Assembly (NCBI GenBank): GCA_934747385.1
Contig: CAKVGK010000002.1
Location: 1-64,000, forward strand
Reading direction: 5' to 3'
Length of the DNA: 64,000 nucleotides
DNA from: an uncultured Clostridia bacterium
GTDB lineage: Bacteria > Bacillota > Clostridia > Christensenellales > UBA1242
Part shown: positions 36,505-44,935 of the stretch, piece by piece
How the letters are laid out: every line of letters begins with the position of its first letter
How positions within the stretch are numbered: position 1 is the stretch's first letter
Notes under the pieces: model-generated
The model's input: the letters and a program-made list of their open reading frames with translations, nothing else
What the model was told of the DNA's origin: nothing
Database searches by the model: none
Position numbers and translations under genes: made by a program

Positions 36505-36537
36505 AAAAAAGTTCGTATTAATTACGAACTTTTTTTG
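36505..36537. terminator. Bidirectional terminator between PFOR and SRP RNA
   Basis: AGTTCGTA (36510-36517) pairs with TACGAACT (36523-36530), with A- and T-tracts on the outside. Confidence 0.88.
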
Positions 36538-36539
36538 GT

Positions 36540-36811
36540 AAGTTGCACATGCATTCTTGAAACAAATTGCCTGCTGGCATAAACCTTTTGCACTCCATCA
36601 AAGCAACCTTACAGCACATACTGTATCCTTCTTAATGCTGCTGCCTTCCGGCCCTGACATGTTTCGAGGGGCAATATTGTATAAGACCTTAATTTCAACA
36701 TGCACAAAGCCTACTCAACACAGCCAAGTTTGCCCCGCATAATGCACATCAGCCCTGCTGTAGTGGATTGCAGGTTACAGGGCACCACTAGCTCCCCGCC
36801 TAGTACAACTC
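36540..36811 (-). ncRNA. ffs: Signal recognition particle RNA, large (Alu-containing) bacterial type
   Basis: The minus strand carries both diagnostic blocks. The 5' Alu-type block is CTAGGCGGGGAGCTAGTGG followed by TGCCCTGTAACC, close to Bacillus scRNA. The S-domain block is CATGTCAGGGCCGGAAGGC then AGCAGCATTAAG, which contains the GGAA tetraloop that binds Ffh and FtsY. The length is about 270 nt. The 5' end is set by the promoter just upstream, the 3' end by pairing of the termini and the terminator, so each end is accurate to perhaps 10 nt. Confidence 0.93.
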
Positions 36812-36817
36812 ATTGTT

Positions 36818-36846
36818 ATTATACACAAACGCACACAAAAACTCAA
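36818..36846 (-). promoter_or_regulatory. Promoter of SRP RNA
   Basis: On the minus strand TTGAGT (36846-36841), a 17-nt spacer and TATAAT (36823-36818). Confidence 0.7.
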
Positions 36847-36948
36847 CACATTTTTTAAATTTTGCAGTTAATTTCAACAAAATTTTAAAATTTTCAACAA
36901 AAATCAAAGTTTGAAAGGGCAAAATGCAACAATTTTACAGCCAATTGT

Positions 36949-36977
36949 TTGAATTGTTTTTGACAATATGGTATAAT
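36949..36977 (+). promoter_or_regulatory. Promoter of the HEPN-like/CBS gene
   Basis: TTGAAT (36949-36954), a 17-nt spacer and TATAAT (36972-36977). A TTGACA also lies inside the spacer region. The leader has Shine-Dalgarno GGGAGGA. Confidence 0.6.
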
Positions 36978-37054
36978 TAAACATAATAAAATTAAAATTA
37001 AGTTTTAACAGATTTTAATATATAAACAAATTACTTCAATTAAAGGGAGGAAGT

Positions 37055-37774
37055 ATGAAAAAATCCAATGCAGAGCGTTTTATAACCGCCTACAATCAAA
37101 TTGACTACAATTTGCGTGCAATTTACGATTTCAAGCGCAGCATGTCTTTCAGTGACGTTGTGCGCCGTGCAGTTTTGTTGAACTCTGTAGTGCGTAAATA
37201 CGAAGAAGATTTGATTGATTTTGGCAGACTTCGCAACGCAATTGTGCATACAGGCAACAACAAATTTATCATTGCCGAGCCACACGATGATATTGTGGAA
37301 AAGATTGAAAAACTTTCTGAAATCATTGCCGAGCCACCACGTGCAATTGACCGCGTTGGCAACAAAGATGTTATTGTTATTGAGCAAGAGATGAAAATTG
37401 CAGAGTCAATGGAAATTATTTCACGCACAGGGTATTCAAATTTGCCTGTTTACAATGGAAATAAATTGATCGGTGTGCTTAATGCCCGCAAATTGCTTGG
37501 CGTGTTGGGTGCAAAAGTTGGCGAAGGTGTTAATTTACAAGAGTATATTGACAACACAACAGTGTCTGAGATTATTGCTCAAATGGGAGAAGACTACTAC
37601 TACATTTTGGCAGATGATAAACTCACTATTGATGCCGCAATGAATTATTTTGAAAGCAATCGCAAATTACTCATAATAATCATCACTAAGGAAGGTAAGG
37701 ACACAAGCCGTCCAAATTGCATCATTACGCAAGCAGACATTATTGATATGAAAAAAATCTTAGACGTTTATTAA
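37055..37774 (+). CDS. HEPN-like domain fused to paired CBS domains
   Basis: The 239-residue protein has an all-helical N-terminal part (about 1-85) with DFGRLRNAIVH, which fits the R-x4-6-H signature of HEPN domains (R60, H65), the catalytic pair of many HEPN RNases. Two CBS repeats follow (about 95-160 and 168-238; GYSNLPVYNGNKLIGVLNARKL is the clearest stretch, at about 127-148). CBS pairs bind adenine nucleotides. A nucleotide-gated RNase or RNA-binding sensor is one reading; a fold-only, inactive HEPN is another. It is followed 48 bp later by a methyltransferase gene with its own promoter. Confidence 0.65.
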   Translation: MKKSNAERFITAYNQIDYNLRAIYDFKRSMSFSDVVRRAVLLNSVVRKYEEDLIDFGRLRNAIVHTGNNKFIIAEPHDDIVEKIEKLSEIIAEPPRAIDRVGNKDVIVIEQEMKIAESMEIISRTGYSNLPVYNGNKLIGVLNARKLLGVLGAKVGEGVNLQEYIDNTTVSEIIAQMGEDYYYILADDKLTIDAAMNYFESNRKLLIIIITKEGKDTSRPNCIITQADIIDMKKILDVY

Positions 37775-37787
37775 GATTAATGTTATA

Positions 37788-37816
37788 TTGACAAACTAAC
37801 AATTTAGATATATTAT
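37788..37816 (+). promoter_or_regulatory. Promoter of the RlmI-like gene (leaderless type)
   Basis: TTGACA (37788-37793), a 17-nt spacer and TATTAT (37811-37816) end 6 nt before the ATG at 37823. Confidence 0.62.
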
Positions 37817-37822
37817 TAAAAT

Positions 37823-38680
37823 ATGAAAATAGCAACAGATTGGAAAGATTATAAAGTTTTAAAAACCGCAAAAGGCGAAAAGTTGGAGCAAATTGGCGGT
37901 TTTACTTTTTTACGCCCAGACCCACAAGTGATTTGGAACAATGATACACCAATTAAACAAAAAGTTGACGCACATTACACTCGCACAGAAAATAAGTCAG
38001 GCGAGTGGAAAATTAATTCTAAAATGCCAAAAAGTTTCGTAATAGAGCGCAAAGGCGTAAAATTTCACATAGAGCCAATGAGTTTTAAACATATTTGTTT
38101 GTTTCCAGAACAAGCCGTCAATTGGGACATTATGACCAAATTAATCAAAGCCGCAAACCGCCCAATCAAGGTCCTTAATTTGTTTGCGTACACTGGTGGG
38201 GCTAGCATTGAATGTGCTTTGGCTGGCGCACAAGTTACTCATGTTGACGCAAGTAAAAGTATGATTGAAATTGCCAAAGAAAATGCAAGATTGAACAATA
38301 TAACAAACATTCGTTACATTATGGATGATTGTGCCAAGTTTGTTGAGCGTGAAATTAGACGCGGCAATTTTTATGATGCAATCATTATGGACCCTCCATC
38401 ATTTGGACGCGGTCCAAAAGGTGAAACTTGGAAAATAGAAGACAATATTTTTGATTTTGTCCGTTTGTGCAGTAAAGTGCTTTCTCAAAATCCACTCTTT
38501 GTGCTTATCAACAGTTACACCACAGGCTTGCAACCAACAGTTATGTCTAACATTTTAAACTTGACAATTTCTGGTGGGAAAACTGACGCTTACGAAGTTG
38601 GCTTGCCAACAGAACAATCAGGCGTGGTGTTGCCTTGCGGTTGCAGTGCAATAAAAACATTTGAAAATAAAAACAAGTAA
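37823..38680 (+). CDS. SAM-dependent methyltransferase, RlmI/RlmK-like
   Basis: The 285-residue protein has a short N-terminal beta region and a class I methyltransferase domain with VLNLFAYTGGASIECA (SAM-binding motif I), THVDASKSMIEIAKEN and the catalytic-type motif IMDPPSFGRGPKGE. This is the pattern of 23S rRNA cytosine-5 or guanine-N2 methyltransferases related to RlmI/RlmK. The PUA domain of RlmI is not evident. The exact target is unknown. The message is probably leaderless. Confidence 0.82.
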   Translation: MKIATDWKDYKVLKTAKGEKLEQIGGFTFLRPDPQVIWNNDTPIKQKVDAHYTRTENKSGEWKINSKMPKSFVIERKGVKFHIEPMSFKHICLFPEQAVNWDIMTKLIKAANRPIKVLNLFAYTGGASIECALAGAQVTHVDASKSMIEIAKENARLNNITNIRYIMDDCAKFVEREIRRGNFYDAIIMDPPSFGRGPKGETWKIEDNIFDFVRLCSKVLSQNPLFVLINSYTTGLQPTVMSNILNLTISGGKTDAYEVGLPTEQSGVVLPCGCSAIKTFENKNK

Positions 38681-38774
38681 AAATTTTAAAAAACTTTAAA
38701 ATTTAAGTAAAAAATGCTGAAAATCTTAACTTTTTTAGCAATAATGCAAAAAACACAATAAAAAAGGAATACAA

Positions 38775-39497
38775 ATGCAAATCGAACCAAAAATTTTATA
38801 CGAAGATAATCATATCATTGTTGTGGTTAAGCCACATAATATCTCTGTTCAAGAAGATGAAAGTAAAGATATTGATATGCTCACAATCATTAAAAATTTT
38901 ATCAAAGAGCGCGATAAAAAGCCAGGCAACGTGTTTTTAGGTTTGGTTCACAGGTTGGATAGACCAACTGGTGGCGTTATGGTTTTTGCAAAAACAAGCA
39001 AAGCAGCAGCAAGGCTGAGTGCTGAATTAAAATCAAAACAAATGCAAAAAACTTATTTAACTGTTATTTGTGGCAAACCACAAATTGCAAATGACCAGCT
39101 TGTAACCTATCTTAAAAAAGATGAAAAAACAAACACTGTTTTCATTGCACCAAAAACGGAAGATGGTGCAAAACAAGCAATTTTAAATTATCAAGTTTTG
39201 GGATCTAAAGAGTTCACAGAAAATGGGCAAGACACAACATTAAGTTTGTTGGAAATAGATTTAATAACAGGCAGAAGCCACCAAATCCGCGTTCAAATGT
39301 CCAAGCAATTAAACGCTCCAATTTATGCAGATTTTAAGTATGGCGACAAAACTCATAAAGGCAATCTTGCATTGTGGGCATACAAATTGGAATTTATTCA
39401 TCCAACAACAAAACAAAATATGGTTTTTAAAGTTGAACCAGATTACGAAAATTCAATTTTTAATAATTTCAAAAATAAAATAGAAAAATTAATTTAA
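38775..39497 (+). CDS. RluA-family pseudouridine synthase
   Basis: The 240-residue protein has the catalytic HRLDRPTGGVM (Asp62) and the later LITGRSHQIRVQM, both family hallmarks. It lacks the N-terminal S4 domain found in RluC and RluD, so it is a short RluA-type enzyme acting on 23S rRNA or tRNA. Shine-Dalgarno AAAAGGAA precedes the ATG. A terminator follows. Confidence 0.9.
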   Translation: MQIEPKILYEDNHIIVVVKPHNISVQEDESKDIDMLTIIKNFIKERDKKPGNVFLGLVHRLDRPTGGVMVFAKTSKAAARLSAELKSKQMQKTYLTVICGKPQIANDQLVTYLKKDEKTNTVFIAPKTEDGAKQAILNYQVLGSKEFTENGQDTTLSLLEIDLITGRSHQIRVQMSKQLNAPIYADFKYGDKTHKGNLALWAYKLEFIHPTTKQNMVFKVEPDYENSIFNNFKNKIEKLI

Positions 39498-39512
39498 TAT
39501 TAAAAAACACCT

Positions 39513-39541
39513 AAAAATACGTATTTTTGCGTATTTTTTTT
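39513..39541 (+). terminator. Terminator of the pseudouridine synthase gene
   Basis: AAAAATACG (39513-39521) pairs with CGTATTTTT (39530-39538) and a T-run follows. The remaining gap to the Ppx-like gene is AT-rich. Confidence 0.7.
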
Positions 39542-39658
39542 GTAATTTTAATTAATTTTTTAAAATCTTTAAATTAATTCAATTTTAATTGTGTTTCTTG
39601 CTTGAAATTGTGCACTAAAATTTGGCAAAAAAAGTTGAAAAAATTTTTAAAAAACCTA

Positions 39659-39687
39659 TTGACTATAACTCAAATTAGTGGTACAAC
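39659..39687 (+). promoter_or_regulatory. Promoter of the Ppx-like/MreB-like genes
   Basis: TTGACT (39659-39664), a 17-nt spacer and TACAAC (39682-39687), about 95 nt before the ATG. Confidence 0.45.
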
Positions 39688-39786
39688 AATGGTAACTTTA
39701 AAGCAAAATCCAATCATAATTTAAGTTTAAAAAAGCGTTATAAAAAATTATATTGCAACTGCAAAACAAGTTATAAGGAGAAAATT

Positions 39787-41295
39787 ATGAACAATAAATT
39801 AGCAGTGTTTGAGTTGGGTGTTAACGACATTAAACTCACAATCTTTAATTGCACTCAAACAGGTTTTTTCACAATAGAACAACAAATTGTTGAACCTGTC
39901 AAATTAATTCAAGACATGGAACGCGATGGATACATTAAACCAGCGCGCATTCAAGAAACAATTTGCGTGCTTAAAAATTTCCGCAAAATTGTTGACAACG
40001 CAAAAATTGAAAACCACATTTGTTACGCAAATCCAGTTATCGCAACTGCGCGCAATCAAATAGCGTTTTTAGATGAGGTTTACAAAACAGTTTCTCTTTA
40101 CTTTAAAATTTTAACCACAGATGAGCAAATTTCTGCTTTGCACAGCGCGGTTATGTATTCATTCGCCATGACTCGAGGCGTGCTTGTTCAGGTTGGGGAC
40201 TATTCAACTGAAATTGTCAAATTCAATCGCAGGGTGATTGCAAATAGCGTTTCATTGCCTTTTGGCAGCCTCACACTTTTGGAGCAGTTTGAAAATTGTC
40301 CTTTGGCTGAACGCATGGACAAGGTTGTTGAGTTCATGAGCAAAGAACTTAAAAAATATGATTGGTTATATAATTTAGATGAAGACTGCGAATTTTTCGG
40401 TGTGGGTGAAGTATTCTTGTCAATTGGCAAACTCTCTCGCAAGGCTTCAAGATACCCTTTGGACGTTGCACATAACTATCAAGTTACAAGCGATAGTTTT
40501 GCAGGCATTTACAACTTAATTCGAGGCTTGGATTTGGACAAAGCCAAAAAACTCAAAGGCATAAGCGAAAAACGTGCAGACGTTATCGCGGTTGGAATTG
40601 CAATTGTTAAAGCCATTCATAATGAATTCATTCGTGGCGACATTCATATTTCCACAAATGGCGAAATGTATGGCATTGTTGCAAAAAATTTGCTTGCTCA
40701 AACGGGTGAAAAACCTTTGCTTGACATTCTTGGCTATTCATTGAGTGCAATTAACGAATTCTATCCAACAAATGCCAATTTAGACAGCAATTATTCTTTG
40801 GCGGTGATTTTATATAAACAACTTAAAGTTTTGCACAAATTATCTCGTCCTTATGTTAAAGTTCTGCGTATTGCGGCAAGCATGTGTATGTCTGGCAAAC
40901 GCATTGCTTTTGAAAATTACACAAAAAACAATTTCCCAGTGATTTTAAACAGCAACATTTATGGCGCTTCTCATAAAGACATTTTGCTTGCAGCATTTGT
41001 TGCCAGCAGCCAAAATATAGACGATTTTAGTTTGACAGAATGGATTAGGTATAAAGACTTGGTTACAGATGAAGATTTAGACGCAGTTAAAAAACTTGCA
41101 GTTATAATCAAACTTGCAACCATGCTCAACATAACTGGTTCTAACACTGTTAAAGATATTGCTTGCGACGTGCTTGGCGACACTGTTATTTTAAAAACAG
41201 AAGTCGAACACGAAGCAACTCTTGAAATTTCTCAAGCAATGTCCATTGCTGGTGATTTTAAAAAAGTATACGGCAAAAATTTGCAGATTTTGTAA
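39787..41295 (+). CDS. Ppx/GppA-like protein with degenerate active site
   Basis: The 502-residue protein has the architecture of exopolyphosphatase/guanosine pentaphosphatase: an actin-fold pair (about 1-300) and an HD-like helical domain (about 320-500). The key motifs are worn. The first phosphate loop, normally DxGSNS, reads FELGVND; the second, normally GGGSTE, reads VGDYSTE; the SGEEEA segment reads TTDEQISA; and the HD-domain LHDIG reads MCMSGK. YGASHKDI and RKLV-type helices keep the family likeness. I infer loss of polyphosphatase activity and perhaps a regulatory role. Shine-Dalgarno AAGGAG precedes it, and the MreB-like gene is 18 bp downstream. Confidence 0.78.
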   Translation: MNNKLAVFELGVNDIKLTIFNCTQTGFFTIEQQIVEPVKLIQDMERDGYIKPARIQETICVLKNFRKIVDNAKIENHICYANPVIATARNQIAFLDEVYKTVSLYFKILTTDEQISALHSAVMYSFAMTRGVLVQVGDYSTEIVKFNRRVIANSVSLPFGSLTLLEQFENCPLAERMDKVVEFMSKELKKYDWLYNLDEDCEFFGVGEVFLSIGKLSRKASRYPLDVAHNYQVTSDSFAGIYNLIRGLDLDKAKKLKGISEKRADVIAVGIAIVKAIHNEFIRGDIHISTNGEMYGIVAKNLLAQTGEKPLLDILGYSLSAINEFYPTNANLDSNYSLAVILYKQLKVLHKLSRPYVKVLRIAASMCMSGKRIAFENYTKNNFPVILNSNIYGASHKDILLAAFVASSQNIDDFSLTEWIRYKDLVTDEDLDAVKKLAVIIKLATMLNITGSNTVKDIACDVLGDTVILKTEVEHEATLEISQAMSIAGDFKKVYGKNLQIL

Positions 41296-41313
41296 ACATA
41301 CAAAGGGGGAGTT

Positions 41314-42309
41314 ATGTTTAGAATAGATTTGGGCTTGAAGTTTGGCAGTAACGAAATTATTGTGTTTAAAAAGGGCAGCGGCATTGTTGCAAAAGAACCA
41401 GCCTATCTTGCGGTAACCAAAGCAGGCAAGTCTTATAAGGTTCACGCAATAGGCAAAAAAGCGGAAAAACTTTTCAACATCAAAGCAACAAATTATCAAG
41501 TGTTTCGTCCAATTGAAAATGGCGAAATAGTAAACGAGAAAATGGCACGCCTTCTTCTTGAAAAAATAATTAAAAATGTTGTGGAAGACAATAATTTTGC
41601 CATGTTCACATATGCTCTTGTTGCAGTGCCAAGTGCGTTAAACGAACGACAATTGCTTTTAATCAAAAAAGTTCTGCACGAGGCGGGCATTAACAAAGTG
41701 GAGTTTGTGTTCAACAGCGTTTGTGTTCAAACAAGTTCGGGCTTTGACGCTCAAAGCCATGTTATGGTGGTTGATATTGGCAAAAATGTAACCGACATTT
41801 CAATTCTTAATGAGTTTAATTTCAGTTTTGGCAGAATGTATTTCCTTGGCGGTGAGGATATGGACAAAAGTATTGTTACTTTTGTTGCGGACAATTACGG
41901 ACTTAAAATTAGTGAATTGTCTGCTGAAAACATTAAGAATGAAGTTGCTTCTCTTTATAATCGAGACATGTACGCTTGTGACTTTGTTGGCACAAATGAA
42001 AATGGCAATATGGTGCGTGCAACAATCACTGCAAACGACGTAAGACTGGCAATAACAAATGTTTATGATGCTATCTTTGAGCGAGTTAACGAAGTGCTTA
42101 AAAATTTGCCAGCAGAGTTGGTTAAAGAGATTTATAGCACTGGCATAGTGTTTGTTGGTGGCGGCAGCAAGATTGCAGGGCTTTATGAGTACGCAAAAAA
42201 TAAATTTGATTTTCCAGTTGTTGTTGCGGACGACCCTTCAAATGCTGTCATTGTTGGGCTTGGCAAACTTTTAACCGCAGATAAAGAATTTTTAAAAATA
42301 ACATTATAA
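41314..42309 (+). CDS. MreB-like protein with degenerate nucleotide site
   Basis: The 331 residues align along the whole of MreB: FRIDLG...GSGIVAKEPAYLAV, FRPIENGEIVN, GGEDMDKSIVTFVADNYGL and GIVFVGGGSKIAGL. MreB forms membrane-bound filaments that guide wall synthesis. Here phosphate loop 1 (normally DLGTANT) is DLGLKFGS, phosphate loop 2 (normally DIGGGTT) is DIGKNVT, and the catalytic-Glu segment (normally EEPMAAAIG) is FNSVCVQTSSG. ATP hydrolysis is therefore doubtful. Its place before minD fits the mreB-mreCD-minCD order, but mreC, mreD and minC are missing. Shine-Dalgarno AAGGGGGA precedes it. Confidence 0.82.
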   Translation: MFRIDLGLKFGSNEIIVFKKGSGIVAKEPAYLAVTKAGKSYKVHAIGKKAEKLFNIKATNYQVFRPIENGEIVNEKMARLLLEKIIKNVVEDNNFAMFTYALVAVPSALNERQLLLIKKVLHEAGINKVEFVFNSVCVQTSSGFDAQSHVMVVDIGKNVTDISILNEFNFSFGRMYFLGGEDMDKSIVTFVADNYGLKISELSAENIKNEVASLYNRDMYACDFVGTNENGNMVRATITANDVRLAITNVYDAIFERVNEVLKNLPAELVKEIYSTGIVFVGGGSKIAGLYEYAKNKFDFPVVVADDPSNAVIVGLGKLLTADKEFLKITL

Positions 42310-42430
42310 TTTTAAAAATTTGAAAAAATTGCAAAAAATCATTAAAAGATGTTATATTTTAACAAAAAATTAAAAAATTTGCATTATTTGGTGAATTTTT
42401 AATTAATTTGACTAAATAAAAAATAAATTA

Positions 42431-42471
42431 GCAAAGGTAAAAAAGAACAAAATTCGCCTTTGCTTTTTTTT
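42431..42471 (+). terminator. Terminator between the MreB-like gene and minD
   Basis: GCAAAGG (42431-42437) pairs with CCTTTGC (42457-42463), followed by eight T. It separates the actin-fold pair from minD. Confidence 0.8.
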
Positions 42472-42510
42472 GCTGTTGTGCTAAATTCTTTTCGTATTTA
42501 GGAGGCAAAA

Positions 42511-43302
42511 ATGGCACGTGTAATTGTTATAACGTCTGGCAAAGGTGGGGTAGGCAAAACAACTATAACAGCAAACCTTGGCAGACAACTTGCAAAACGC
42601 AATATGAGAGTTTGTTTGATTGATATGGATATTGGTCTAAATAATCTTGACGTGGTTATGAATATGGAAGACCGAATTGTTTACACTTTATTGGACGTTT
42701 TAGAAGGTAAATGCCGCCTAAAAGAGGCAATTGTTCAAGACGATTATTTTCCGCTTCTATATTTGCTTTCAACAGGTGGGTTGAATCAAAACTTGTCCAT
42801 TTCAATTGCTGACATAAAAATGGTTATAAACGAACTTGGCAAGGCATTTGATTTTGTGCTGATTGATTGCCCAGCAGGCATTGACGCAGGCTTTAAGCGT
42901 GCAGTCTATTGTGCAGACGAAGCACTGGTTGTGACAACTCCACATTTAAGCAGCATTCGTGACGCTGATAAAGTTGTGACCATTCTTTCCAGTTACAACA
43001 TTTCATCAAAAAGGTTTGTTATTAATCGTGCGCGCGGTGACCTCATTCAGGACAAGCTCATGTTCGACGTTTACGACGTTGGCAAATCGCTTAAAATCGA
43101 TTTTGGTGGGGTTATTCCTGATGACGACAGTGTTATAACAAGCAGCAGCGAAAATAGTGGTGATCAGCGCATTGCATTAAATAGGTCATTCAGTATTTTG
43201 GCAGATAACATTTTAACAGGCGAAAAAAAGTTGTTTGATTGTACATACAAATATCGCGGATTGTTAGGGAAGATAAAAAAGATATTAAAGCGGAGTTGTT
43301 GA
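42511..43302 (+). CDS. minD: Septum-site-determining ATPase MinD
   Basis: MinD is a ParA/Mrp-type ATPase that binds the membrane as an ATP dimer and positions the division site with MinE. The 263-residue protein has the deviant Walker A GKGGVGKTT (residues 10-18), VCLIDMDIGLNNLDVVM (switch I) and VLIDCPAGID (switch II). The C-terminal amphipathic membrane anchor is GLLGKIKKILKRS. Shine-Dalgarno AGGAGG precedes the ATG. The last 60 bp belong to the first of three identical tandem units. The usual partner gene minC is not in the window. Confidence 0.96.
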   Translation: MARVIVITSGKGGVGKTTITANLGRQLAKRNMRVCLIDMDIGLNNLDVVMNMEDRIVYTLLDVLEGKCRLKEAIVQDDYFPLLYLLSTGGLNQNLSISIADIKMVINELGKAFDFVLIDCPAGIDAGFKRAVYCADEALVVTTPHLSSIRDADKVVTILSSYNISSKRFVINRARGDLIQDKLMFDVYDVGKSLKIDFGGVIPDDDSVITSSSENSGDQRIALNRSFSILADNILTGEKKLFDCTYKYRGLLGKIKKILKRSC

Positions 43303-43524
43303 AAAATGATTAAACATAGAATGAATAAAATTGATAACAATCCAAGATAATTTACATACAAATATCGCGGATTGTTAGGGAAGATAAAAAAGATATTAAA
43401 GCGGAGTTGTTGAAAAATGATTAAACATAGAATGAATAAAATTGATAACAATCCAAGATAATTTACATACAAATATCGCGGATTGTTAGGGAAGATAAAA
43501 AAGATATTAAAGCGGAGTTGTTGA
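43243..43524 (+). repeat. Three identical tandem copies of the minD 3' end (111-bp unit)
   Basis: The unit begins ACATACAAATATCGCGG at 43243, 43354 and 43465. Copies 1 and 2 are full (111 bp) and identical; copy 3 stops after 60 bp, exactly at the TGA that ends minD in copy 1. Each unit holds the coding sequence of the MinD membrane anchor plus a 51-bp spacer. Only copy 1 is in an open frame. Perfect identity means very recent duplication or an assembly artefact. Confidence 0.95.
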
Positions 43525-43640
43525 GTGTTGGCATTGAAAAAATAATTAAAAATTCAAATAATTGGCAAAATAATTAAAAAATAGCCTCAATTTTACAATT
43601 TTTTATTAAATTTTTATTAATTTTGGCAAAAAGGAGAATT

Positions 43641-43868
43641 ATGGACTTAAAAAATAGATTGTCGGCGATGATTGAAAAAGACAAACAAAATAATCCAAAA
43701 TTTTTAAGTGAAGTAATAAAATCGGATTTCTTTTATTTAATAAGCAATTATTTTGAGGTTGCTTTTGACGATATAAAAGTAAACATAGAGGCAAACAAAA
43801 CAGATTATGAAATCACAATCTTGTGCGTGGGGGATCGAATTAAATTGTTACGTACTTTGCCCAATTAA
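43641..43868 (+). CDS. minE: Cell division topological specificity factor MinE
   Basis: MinE stimulates MinD ATPase and drives its movement. From ATG 43641, set by Shine-Dalgarno AAGGAGA, the product has 75 residues. The N-terminal MinD-binding helix is MDLKNRLSAMIEKDKQNNP, and the topological domain is FYLISNYFEVAFDDIKVNIEA followed by YEITILCVG. An upstream TTG at 43623 in the same frame covers the ribosome site and is not used. It is short compared with the usual 85-90. Confidence 0.87.
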   Translation: MDLKNRLSAMIEKDKQNNPKFLSEVIKSDFFYLISNYFEVAFDDIKVNIEANKTDYEITILCVGDRIKLLRTLPN

Positions 43869-43903
43869 GTACTAAATAATAAGGCGAATAAATATCTTAA
43901 TTT

Positions 43904-44734
43904 ATGAAAAAGTTTAAGGTTGGGGCAAGTTTGTTTTTGTTGACAGGCACGTGTTTTATTTGTCACAAATTATTGCTGCTTGTCAACTATCTGCTTGCTT
44001 TAATTTTTCACGAATTGGCACATGTTTTTGCTGCAACAAAGCGTGGTTATAAAGTCAAATATGTTCGCCTTTCAATGTTTGGTTTGGCTGTGGAATTGAC
44101 AGATGAAATTGACAACAAGGATGCATTTGCAATTAACATTGCGGGCCCTATGTGCAACCTTGTTTTATGCATTTTGTGTTTGGCTTGTTACAGCGTCTTT
44201 CCTGCCACAAGCAAAATTTTAAACAACTTTTGTGTCTGCAATTTGGTGTTATCATTTTTCAATCTTTTGCCAGTAACTCCACTTGATGGTGGCAAAATTT
44301 TTAAAAGTATTTTTAAAACGAATAAGGCGTATAAGTGTGCAGACCTGTTCGTTCGTGCTGGCTTAACAATCATGTTTTTAACTTTGTTCATATGTTCATT
44401 TATCAATGCAGCCAACGCAGGGATACAACAAATCAATTTACAATCAATAAACTGGTTTTTCTTTGTATTTGCCTTGTTTTTTGCGCTCAGCAGGCCAAGC
44501 AACCAGCCAAATTTTAACCTGTTTAAATCCAAAAAGCCGCACAAGTTTGAAAAAATTGTTATGCTGAAAGTTTCTAAAGAAGAAAACCTTTTTGGTCTGC
44601 TGAAAATGATAAACTCCCACCATTACACCATATTTTATTGCGCAGACACACCCAAAAAATATTACGACGAAGACACAATTGTTTCTCTTTCCCTTAAATT
44701 TCCGCTCAGCACTACAATAAAAGAAATCAATTAA
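43904..44734 (+). CDS. spoIVFB: SpoIVFB-type site-2 protease (M50)
   Basis: SpoIVFB is an intramembrane metalloprotease that cleaves pro-SigK during sporulation. The 276-residue protein has the zinc motif HELAH (36-40), NIAGPMCNL, and the third ligand in TPLDGG (D128), with about six membrane helices and a C-terminal soluble part of about 65 residues in place of the CBS domain. Position between minD/minE and rplU matches the Bacillus and Clostridium order, but spoIVFA is missing. It could instead be a general site-2 protease. Confidence 0.82.
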   Translation: MKKFKVGASLFLLTGTCFICHKLLLLVNYLLALIFHELAHVFAATKRGYKVKYVRLSMFGLAVELTDEIDNKDAFAINIAGPMCNLVLCILCLACYSVFPATSKILNNFCVCNLVLSFFNLLPVTPLDGGKIFKSIFKTNKAYKCADLFVRAGLTIMFLTLFICSFINAANAGIQQINLQSINWFFFVFALFFALSRPSNQPNFNLFKSKKPHKFEKIVMLKVSKEENLFGLLKMINSHHYTIFYCADTPKKYYDEDTIVSLSLKFPLSTTIKEIN

Positions 44735-44765
44735 CCGCAAAGGTTTGTATATTGTTTAGAAATCC

Positions 44766-44860
44766 TTCGACTGCGCTTAGGATGGCAGGACACTTTGTTC
44801 AAGATGGCAGCGAGTGTGTTTGTTCTTGTGAAATAATTCAAATCGCTTTGCTTATAGCAA
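44766..44860. repeat. Degenerate intergenic repeat
   Basis: The segment starting TCCTTCGACTGCGCTTAGG resembles, from memory, a dispersed palindromic repeat frequent in gut bacterial genomes. The following CAGCGAGTGTGTTTGTTCTT shares GAGTGT with the local hairpin family. No gene is seen between 44735 and 45009. Confidence 0.4.
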
Positions 44861-44899
44861 ATGACGACATTTTTACTTGTAAAAATATTAACTAAACTG

Positions 44900-44928
44900 T
44901 TGACAATTTTGTTGGTGTTTGTTATAAT
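44900..44928 (+). promoter_or_regulatory. Promoter of rplU-prp-rpmA
   Basis: Consensus TTGACA (44900-44905), a 17-nt spacer and TATAAT (44923-44928). Confidence 0.85.
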
Positions 44929-44935
44929 ACAAAAC

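Noticed and set aside
43303..43350. Extension of MinD through the TGA by recoding
   Set aside because: TGA is a normal stop elsewhere in the window (yabP, dapB, ATP-grasp gene), and no recoding signal is seen.
43164..43472. Minus-strand 102-residue frame made of repeated hydrophobic units
   Set aside because: It is the antisense reading of the triplicated minD end and has no ribosome site.
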